A stretch of DNA of 29,834 nucleotides from Bog-793 sp035625025 (GTDB taxonomy: Bacteria; Actinomycetota; Acidimicrobiia; Acidimicrobiales; Bog-793), in assembly GCA_035625025.1 (NCBI GenBank), contig DASPQJ010000010.1, forward strand, positions 1 to 29,834, given 5' to 3'. The translations under genes and the position numbers were made by a program. Below, one piece after another: positions 10,151 to 16,067 of this stretch. The notes below the pieces were generated by a model. It was not told the origin of the DNA. It was given only the letters and a program-made list of their open reading frames with translations, and made no database searches. Numbering within the stretch: the first letter of the stretch is position 1; every line of letters starts with the position of its first letter.

Positions 10151-10954
10151 ATGATCCGGGTCGGTGTCCTCGGTGCGTGCGGGAAGATGGGAGCGACGGT
10201 CTGCACCGCGATCGCGGCGGCCGAAGACCTCGAGCTCGCCGCCGCCATCGACCCGAAGTTCCCCGACGCGCCCAGCGCGGGGCTCGTTCCCGCGGCCGGG
10301 GTGGTCTCCCGGTCGATCGCGGCGTTGCAAAGGGCCGCTGTTGACGTGGCGATCGATTTCACGACTCCGACAGCCGCGCTCGAAAACCTCGAGTGGTGCG
10401 CGTCGCACGGCGTCCACGCCGTCTGCGGGACGACGGGGATCGACGCCGTGGGTCTCGACCGTCTGCGGGCCGTCTTCGGGCCGCCCGATCGGCCGAACGC
10501 GATCCTCGCGCCGAACTTTTCGATCTCGGCCGTCGTCATGATGCGCCTCGCCGAGCTGGCGGCGCCGTTCTTCGACGGCGCCGAGGTGATCGAGCTCCAC
10601 CACGACCAGAAGAAGGACGCGCCCTCGGGCACGGCGCTCGAGACGGTTCGCCGGCTCGCCGCGGCGCGTGAGGTCTCCGGTCGCGGCTCGTTCGGCCCGG
10701 ACCCGACGACCACGGTGTCCTGCGAGGGGGCGCGGGGTGGCGCGGGAGCCGCCGGGATCCGCGTCCACTCGGTCCGGCTCGCCGGTCTCGTCGCGCATCA
10801 GGAAGTGCTCTTCGGCGGACCCGGCCAGACGCTCCTCATCCGCCAGGATTCGATCGATCGCACTTCGTTTGTGCCGGGAGTTCTGCTCGCCACGCGTCGG
10901 GTGGCGTCGACGCCGGGGTTCAGCATCGGACTCGACACGCTGCTCGGCATTTAG
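10151..10954 (+). CDS. dapB: 4-hydroxy-tetrahydrodipicolinate reductase
   Basis: DapB reduces 4-hydroxy-tetrahydrodipicolinate with NAD(P)H in the lysine/meso-diaminopimelate pathway. The 267-residue protein has the Rossmann motif GACGKMG at residues 8-14, IDFTTP, the nicotinamide-loop CGTTG, PNFSI, the catalytic signature ELHHDQKKDAPSGTA with the proton-donor His pair and substrate-binding Lys, and the C-terminal HSVRLAGLVAHQEVLFG. All catalytic positions look intact and the length is normal. The start ATG 10151 lies directly before the Rossmann strand (MIRVGVLG). Its usual neighbours, M16 peptidase upstream and dapA downstream, are both present but separated from it: by the transport block on one side and by a pseudogene on the other. 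Confidence 0.97.
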   Translation: MIRVGVLGACGKMGATVCTAIAAAEDLELAAAIDPKFPDAPSAGLVPAAGVVSRSIAALQRAAVDVAIDFTTPTAALENLEWCASHGVHAVCGTTGIDAVGLDRLRAVFGPPDRPNAILAPNFSISAVVMMRLAELAAPFFDGAEVIELHHDQKKDAPSGTALETVRRLAAAREVSGRGSFGPDPTTTVSCEGARGGAGAAGIRVHSVRLAGLVAHQEVLFGGPGQTLLIRQDSIDRTSFVPGVLLATRRVASTPGFSIGLDTLLGI

Positions 10955-11305
10955 ACCCGTTGAGACCTGCCGGCGGGGCCGGGGGCGAGGCGTGTCTCCG
11001 ACACTCGTCGTCCGGGTCCCCCGGTGGAGGGGCGCCGCGAGTCGGTGCCACGCCGCAGTGCGGGCCGGCGCGGGCCACCGATGCGCTCGGCCGGGACGGA
11101 GAAGCCGCCCCTCGAACGGTCCACACCGGCCGGGCGTCAGGCGATCTTTGCACGGAGGTTCCACCGGCGGCGTATCCCGTGCGGGCCGTTCCAGGCCTGG
11201 CGCAAAGGCCTGCTTCGGTTCGGTCGTGCGCACGGGGCGCGCGACCGTGAATGAGTTTTCGACAAAAAGCCGGACGGATCTCGGCCGGAGCTGAATTCCG
11301 GTTCC
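10955..11305. other. Non-coding stretch after dapB
   Basis: About 350 GC-rich bases. Open frames exist on both strands, but their translations are Arg/Pro/Ala-rich with no recognisable motif, as expected from composition alone. No terminator with a T-run or other structure was recognised. Decayed sequence upstream of the adjacent pseudogene is one possibility. Confidence 0.3.
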
Positions 11306-11929
11306 GTGCCGCCCCGGTCGGCGGTGCCCTCGGGGGGTGGACCTTTCGCCGCAGGAAACCTGGGCGCAAGTTTCGGGAGGACTGCATCTGGCAAGACCTT
11401 TGATCGGCTCGGGACTCTCGGCGGAGTCATCGTGCTGGTCGTGCTCATCGCCGGCGGATCGCTTCTCGCCTCGGCGGGAGTTACCTCGGCGACCAGGTGC
11501 CCGACCAGCTCGCGGCGCGAAAGATCCTCTTCCCGCCGGAGGGGAGTGTCGCTCTGGCAAGTCGGAAGATCGGTCCTGACCTCGACCAGTTCGCGGGCCA
11601 GCAACTCCCGAACGGCGCGCCGACCGAGGCCTGGGCGGGCCATTTCTGGCCGTCCATCTGACGGGGATCGGCCAGGGACTCACGGACGCGCAGGCGAGTT
11701 CGCCGGCGCTCGCCCACCCGAGCGACAAGGCTTTGGCCACGAAGGCACAGACCCGCTTCCCGGGCGAGGCGCGGCGCGGGCTGTTGCTCAGCGCCTACGC
11801 CTTCGGGCAGATAGGCCAGATCGCCGGCGATGCCGCGCTCGCGGCATTCTTCGCGAAGGGTTGATGCTCATCCTCGTTCTTCTCGGCCCGGGGCACAGCC
11901 GCAAAGTGGCGGAAACGGCGGAGATCTGA
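11306..11929 (+). pseudogene. Frameshifted gene for a two-helix membrane protein of a conserved actinobacterial hypothetical type
   Basis: A coherent protein can be read only by changing frame three times. Segment 1 (about 11393-11479): KTFDRLGTLGGVIVLVVLIA, an N-terminal membrane helix. Segment 2 (11479-11646): SYLGDQVPDQLAARKILFPP and onward to FAGQQLPNGAPTEAWAGHF. Segment 3 (11646-11861): LAVHLTGIGQGLTDAQAS... to LLLSAYAFGQIGQIAG. Segment 4 (11858-11929): GLMLILVLLG, a second helix, then a basic tail. The pieces join without loss of sense, giving an extracytoplasmic domain between two helices. From memory, intact actinobacterial hypothetical proteins have this pattern (FPP box, YAGQQ box, GETLRGLLLxAYAF box); the function is unknown. 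Here the box reads GEARRGLLL. Three shifts argue for decay, though sequencing errors are an alternative. The true start is unclear; GTG 11306 is the first in frame. Confidence 0.8.
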
Positions 11930-12053
11930 CCGCCGGATCTCACGTTGGCAACGGACGTCGGCTTCTGGGGCCTTGTGGCCCGGGCGCCGACGCTCTTGTC
12001 CGGCCGTTTGGGCGAGCCGGGGATGCGACTCCGGCTTCGCCGGGGGTGTGCGA

Positions 12054-12059
12054 TAGCGT
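12054..12059 (+). promoter_or_regulatory. -10-like hexamer TAGCGT just before dapA
   Basis: TAGCGT is followed by 6 nt and then the GTG start of dapA, and no Shine-Dalgarno is present. This spacing suggests a leaderless transcript starting at or next to the GTG. The -35 region is not recognisable. Confidence 0.45.
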
Positions 12060-12065
12060 CGGGGC

Positions 12066-12989
12066 GTGACCGCGTCGCAGTCGCCCCGGTTTGGCACCGT
12101 TGTCACGGCGATGGCGACCCCGTTCGACGAGTCGGGCGAGCTCGACCTCGACGGGGCGGTGGCGCTCGCGCGCTACCTCGTGGCGCACGGCAGTGAAGGC
12201 CTTGTCGTCACGGGGTCGACCGGCGAGGTGGCGACGCTGTCGGACGGCGAACGAGAGGCGCTGTGGCGGGCTGTCTCCACGGCGGTCGACGTCCCGGTGG
12301 TCGCGGGGGCGACCTCGAACGACACGCGGCACTCGATCGAACTGACGAAGCTCGCGACGTCGTCCGGCGTCGACGGCATCCTCGCCGTCGCCCCCTACTA
12401 CAACCGTCCGTCGCAAGCCGGTATCGCCGAGCACTTCCGGGCGATTGCCGCCGCGACACCGTTGCCGGTCATCCTCTACGACATCCCGGTGCGCACGGGG
12501 CGCAAGATCGCGAGCGAGACGATCCTTTCCCTGGCGGCCGAGGTGGAGAACATCGTCGGCTTGAAGGACGCCGCCGGAGACGCGCCGGCGACGGCGCGAC
12601 TCCTGGCGCGGGCGCCGGCTGACTTCGAGTGCTACTCGGGCGACGACCTCATGACCCTGCCGCTCCTTTCCGTCGGAGCCGTCGGAATGATCGGAGTGGC
12701 GACGCACTGGTGCGGTGTCGAGTGCGGCGAGATGATCGAGCGGTTCCGGTCCGGGGACGTGAGGGGCTCTTTGCAGATCGCCCGGGCGCTCATCGCCAGC
12801 TTTGTATTCGAGTCGGGCGACGAGGCCCCGAACCCGGTGCCCTTGAAGGCGGTGCTGCGCGTCCTCGGCCTGCCCGCCGGCGAGTGCCGGTTGCCGATGG
12901 GCCCGACGCCGGCGGGCCTTGAGGAGCGCGCCCGGACCGTGCTCGCCGAGCTCGACGCCTGGCGCCACGCCAGGGGCGCCGGTGGCTGA
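12066..12989 (+). CDS. dapA: 4-hydroxy-tetrahydrodipicolinate synthase
   Basis: DapA condenses pyruvate with aspartate semialdehyde, the first committed step of lysine/diaminopimelate synthesis, in the cytoplasm. The 307-residue TIM-barrel protein has TAMATPFDE at the N-terminus, GSTGE (family G-[ST]-TGE substrate motif), APYYNRPSQAGI, the catalytic Tyr in LYDIPVRTG and the Schiff-base Lys in VGLKDAAGD. The C-terminal PVPLKAVLRVLGLPAGECRLPM is family-typical. The length is normal. GTG 12066 is chosen because the TAGCGT hexamer lies immediately upstream. The gene overlaps rnj by 8 nt, so the two are probably translated from one mRNA. It supplies the substrate for DapB. Confidence 0.97.
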   Translation: MTASQSPRFGTVVTAMATPFDESGELDLDGAVALARYLVAHGSEGLVVTGSTGEVATLSDGEREALWRAVSTAVDVPVVAGATSNDTRHSIELTKLATSSGVDGILAVAPYYNRPSQAGIAEHFRAIAAATPLPVILYDIPVRTGRKIASETILSLAAEVENIVGLKDAAGDAPATARLLARAPADFECYSGDDLMTLPLLSVGAVGMIGVATHWCGVECGEMIERFRSGDVRGSLQIARALIASFVFESGDEAPNPVPLKAVLRVLGLPAGECRLPMGPTPAGLEERARTVLAELDAWRHARGAGG

Positions 12990-14643
12990 GGATGTCCGGC
13001 TGGTCTTCCTCGGCGGCCTCGGGGAGATCGGGCGGAACTGTGCGGCCATCGAGTACGAAGGCCGGATCATCGTTCTCGACTGCGGGGTCATGTTCCCCGA
13101 CCCGGAGATGCCGGGTGTCGACCTCGTTCTGCCCAACTTCTCCTACCTGCAAGACAACGCCAGACACATCGAGGGCGTCGTGCTCACGCACGGTCACGAG
13201 GACCACGTCGGCGGGCTCGGATTCTTGCTGCGGGACATCGAGACCAAGGTCTTCGGATCGTCCCTCAGCCTCGGCCTCGCCAGGTCGCGTCTCGAAGACT
13301 CCGGTTCGGCCGGGCGCTCCGAGCTCATCGCCGTCGCCGACGGCGAGAGACGGCGGATCGGGCCGTTCGACGTCGAGTTCATCCCGGTCACCCACTCGGT
13401 GCCGGAGGGCTTCGCAGTCGCCTTTCACACGCCGCAGGGCGTCGTGCTGCACTCGGGGGACTTCAAGCTCGACCTCACGCCCGTCGACGGGCGCCGGACC
13501 GATCTCGCGCGCATCGGCGCCCTCGCCGATGCAGTCGGGATCCGACTGTTGCTCTCCGATTCGACGAACGCCGAGGAGCCGGGGTTCACGCGCAGCGAGC
13601 GCACGGTCGGCGAGACGCTGCGCCAGATCTTCATCGAGCACCCAGAACGCCGGGTGATCGTCGCCTGCTTCGCGAGTCACATCCACCGGATTCAACAGCT
13701 CAGCGACGCCGCGGTCGCCAACGGGCGCAAGATCGCCCTGCTCGGTCGGTCGATGCTGCGCAACGTCGCGCTGGCTCGCGAGCTCGGACTGCTGACGATC
13801 CCGCAGGGCGCGCTCGTCGACGTGGACAATGTCGACGATCTTCTGCCCGGCGAGGTCTGCATCATCTCGACGGGTTCCCAGGGCGAACCGATGTCGGCGC
13901 TCCAGCTCCTCGCGGCGGGCGAGAACCGACGGCTCGCCGTTACCGACGGGGACATCGTCGTGCTCTCGAGCCACGCCATCCCGGGCAACGAGTGGGCGGT
14001 CGCCAAAGTGATCGACGGACTGGCGCGCCGGGGTGCCAACATCATTCACTCCGGTATCGCCCACGTCCACGAGAGCGGGCACGGCAGGCAGGGCGAGCTG
14101 GCGACGCTCATCAACGTCGCCCGTCCGAAGTGCTTCATTCCCGTGCACGGGGAGTACCGGCACCTGTTGCGCCACGCGCGCCTCGCGATCGAGATGGGTG
14201 TCGACGAGCACGGGGTCCTGCTCTGCGAGGACGGCGACGCCGTGCGGCTCACCGACGAAGGAATCGACTTCGACGGCGAGGTGCCGGCGGGCTACCTCTT
14301 CGTCGACGGGGTGGTCGGCGACGTCGGCATGGGGGTGCTGCGCGACCGACGGGTGCTGGCGGAGGAGGGCGTCGTCGTCGTCGTTCTCACCGTCGACAGC
14401 CGGTCCGGCGAGATCATCACGGGGCCGGAGATCATCACCCGGGGATGGGTGCACGCCACCGAGGCCGAGGAGCTGATCGACGACGCCCGGACCGCCGTCG
14501 TGAAGGCTGTCGGCGAGGTCGTCGAGAGCGGTTCGCGGGAGGCCGACGCGCTCCGGCGCGCCGCGCGCCGCGCCGTCGGCAAGATCGTGAGCGAGCGCAC
14601 GAAACGCCGGCCGATGATCGTGCCCGTTGTGATGGAAGCCTGA
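12982..14643 (+). CDS. rnj: Ribonuclease J
   Basis: RNase J combines 5'-3' exonuclease and endonuclease activity in mRNA decay and rRNA maturation. The 553-residue protein has LGGLGEIGRNC at residues 10-20, the metal-binding motif HGHEDH at 70-75, later metallo-beta-lactamase motifs THSVPEG and HSGDFKLD, the LSDSTNAEEPGFT signature, the beta-CASP segment with IISTGSQGEPMSAL, and HVHESGHGRQGEL. The C-terminal domain (RTKRRPMIVPVVMEA) is complete. Metal ligands look intact and the size is normal for the family. GTG 12982 is chosen over the longer frame because it puts the LVFLGGLGEIG strand near the N-terminus as in homologues; it overlaps the dapA stop by 8 nt. The sigma factor gene ends 19 nt away on the other strand. 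Confidence 0.96.
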   Translation: MAEDVRLVFLGGLGEIGRNCAAIEYEGRIIVLDCGVMFPDPEMPGVDLVLPNFSYLQDNARHIEGVVLTHGHEDHVGGLGFLLRDIETKVFGSSLSLGLARSRLEDSGSAGRSELIAVADGERRRIGPFDVEFIPVTHSVPEGFAVAFHTPQGVVLHSGDFKLDLTPVDGRRTDLARIGALADAVGIRLLLSDSTNAEEPGFTRSERTVGETLRQIFIEHPERRVIVACFASHIHRIQQLSDAAVANGRKIALLGRSMLRNVALARELGLLTIPQGALVDVDNVDDLLPGEVCIISTGSQGEPMSALQLLAAGENRRLAVTDGDIVVLSSHAIPGNEWAVAKVIDGLARRGANIIHSGIAHVHESGHGRQGELATLINVARPKCFIPVHGEYRHLLRHARLAIEMGVDEHGVLLCEDGDAVRLTDEGIDFDGEVPAGYLFVDGVVGDVGMGVLRDRRVLAEEGVVVVVLTVDSRSGEIITGPEIITRGWVHATEAEELIDDARTAVVKAVGEVVESGSREADALRRAARRAVGKIVSERTKRRPMIVPVVMEA

Positions 14644-14662
14644 GCCGGGGACCCGAGGCGCG

Positions 14663-15514
14663 CTAGCCGGTGCCGGCGGGCAGGATCTCGTCGGCGAAAT
14701 GCCCGAGCAGTTCGCGCAGCGAGCGGAGCGCGGCCGCCTCGATCTGGCAGACGCGTGAGGCGCTGACACCGAGCTGCACGCCGATCTGTTCGAGGGTGAA
14801 TCCCTCAAACAGGTGGAGCGTGATGACACGGCGCTGGCGCTCCGGCAGGTCGTCGAGCGCGCGTCGGAGCGTGGCGACCTGTTCGGACTCGACGACGACG
14901 GCCTGGGGGTCAGCGCCGTCCTCCGCCGGCAGGACGTCGGCGAGCCGGATGGCGCCGTCTGATCCCTCGACCTCGACGACACGATCGAGGTGGAGCATCT
15001 GGGACGACTGGACGCCGGAGAGGACCGCCTGACGGGCCGCGCCGGCGACACCCATCGTGTCGAGGACCTCGGAGGAGCCTGGCTCGCGCCCGAGTCGGAG
15101 GCAGAGCTCGTCTGCGGTCGCTTGGTACTCGGTGACGCGCTTGCGCACCGAGCGGGGAAGCCAGTCGAGCCGGCGCAGCTCGTCGTAGATGGCGCCCCGG
15201 ATGCACAGTGCGGCGTAGCAGGCGAAGCGGTTGACGGGAGACGAGGGATCGAAGCGGTCGATCGCCGCGACGAGCCCGAGGATGCCGAAGCTCGCGAGGT
15301 CGTCCCGATCCCAGTACGTACGCACCGACCCGGGGAGTTGACCGATGACGACGAGGATCAGTGGTTCATAGGCGAGCAGCAGGTCGTTGCGGGTGATCTC
15401 GTCGCGGTCAGTCCAGAACCGCTCCCACAGGCGGGCGTAGGACGGGTCCGTGTAGAAGAAGCGCCCGGCGACGGCCTCGGCTGGCACCACCGCGTCGGCG
15501 CGCTCGGTCGTCAC
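14663..15514 (-). CDS. Sigma-70 family RNA polymerase sigma factor, WhiG/FliA type
   Basis: A 283-residue alternative sigma factor. Region 2 spans about residues 28-105 (LWERFWTDRDEITRNDLLLAY, then DDLASFGILGLVAAIDRFDP). The hallmark of the WhiG/FliA group follows (CIRGAIYDELRRLDWLPRSVR, 105-124), then region 3 with LGREP, and region 4 with a helix-turn-helix at about 235-265 (TLEQIGVQLGVSASRVCQIE). WhiG controls sporulation genes in streptomycetes and FliA flagellar genes; no such targets lie in this window. GTG 15514 has a G-rich Shine-Dalgarno very close upstream. The gene is divergent from the GGDEF-EAL gene. In streptomycetes WhiG is held by the anti-sigma factor RsiG together with c-di-GMP, which makes this neighbour notable; no RsiG-like gene is visible here. 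Confidence 0.88.
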   Translation of the reverse strand: MTTERADAVVPAEAVAGRFFYTDPSYARLWERFWTDRDEITRNDLLLAYEPLILVVIGQLPGSVRTYWDRDDLASFGILGLVAAIDRFDPSSPVNRFACYAALCIRGAIYDELRRLDWLPRSVRKRVTEYQATADELCLRLGREPGSSEVLDTMGVAGAARQAVLSGVQSSQMLHLDRVVEVEGSDGAIRLADVLPAEDGADPQAVVVESEQVATLRRALDDLPERQRRVITLHLFEGFTLEQIGVQLGVSASRVCQIEAAALRSLRELLGHFADEILPAGTG

Positions 15515-16067
15515 TTTCCCCCCAGCCGGCGAGAGGCGCCCACCGCTGAGCGCGGCCGCTTGGGCACGCGGTGTGGCATATAGCTAATTCGTGCCCCAGC
15601 AGTTTCAGTGGCTACTCCTAGCACATTTGCATCATATACAACTCTTAGGTGTCAGCGATAGACCCAATTTTTGATCTTTTTTCGGACATCACTCTCGGTA
15701 ACACTGCAACCACGGAGTGCCGCAATTTACATAATCGGGGGCTGACCGAAAGCGAAGGTTTTCCTGCATTCATCGCGGGATAGCACGTCGACAACGAAAT
15801 TGTTCGCTCCTCGGCGGCTGGACAGGAGAAATGATTTCAGTTTTCCGCGTGGCAGCTGGGGATCACCAATGGCGGCGCCAATCGAGGGCCCTGGGCTGGG
15901 CCTCCCGCTTGCCCGGAGGTTGAATCTTTGTGCCAATACTCACAGATCGTGGTGAGCGCAGCGCTCGAAGTGGCGGTCAAGCCTTTACAAGTAGTCCGGA
16001 TGCGGATCCTTCAGAACAGCGACGGAGATGACGTTAGGCAAGGGAGGGAAAAAAGGAGGAGGTGATT
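15515..16067. promoter_or_regulatory. AT-rich divergent regulatory region between sigma factor and GGDEF-EAL genes
   Basis: This 553-bp region is far richer in A/T than its surroundings, especially 15570-15990. Toward the sigma factor, TATGAT (complement 15631-15636) is a good -10 hexamer with no clear -35, and a second AT-rich TATATG site lies near 15580. Toward the GGDEF-EAL gene the Shine-Dalgarno at 16057-16066 is nearly a perfect complement of the 16S 3' end. A 30-codon open frame (15831-15923, AGGAG only 2 nt before its ATG) is possible but unconvincing. No riboswitch fold was recognised. Confidence 0.4.
16057..16066 (+). promoter_or_regulatory. Extended Shine-Dalgarno AGGAGGTGAT of the GGDEF-EAL gene
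   Basis: AGGAGGTGAT is a 10-base complement to the conserved anti-Shine-Dalgarno end of 16S rRNA. Its GGAGG core (16058-16062) lies 5 nt before the GTG at 16068, which favours that start over the overlapping GTG at 16062, placed only 2 nt after the preceding AGGAGG. Confidence 0.7.

Noticed and set aside
9898..10713. Upstream extension of the double-ATPase frame into dapB
   Set aside because: The extension runs antisense through dapB and has no motif; ATG 9897 with AGGAGG upstream is the natural start.
12919..12981. Upstream extension of RNase J inside dapA
   Set aside because: The extension is Pro/Ser-rich and out of frame with dapA; GTG 12982 gives the normal RNase J N-terminus.
12790..15051. 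Long minus-strand open frame across rnj and part of the sigma factor region
   Set aside because: It is antisense to RNase J and collides with the convincing sigma factor frame; no domain is recognisable.
15831..15923. 30-codon ORF in the AT-rich region, possible leader peptide
   Set aside because: AGGAG lies only 2 nt from its ATG, the peptide has no pattern, and it ends well before the GGDEF-EAL gene.
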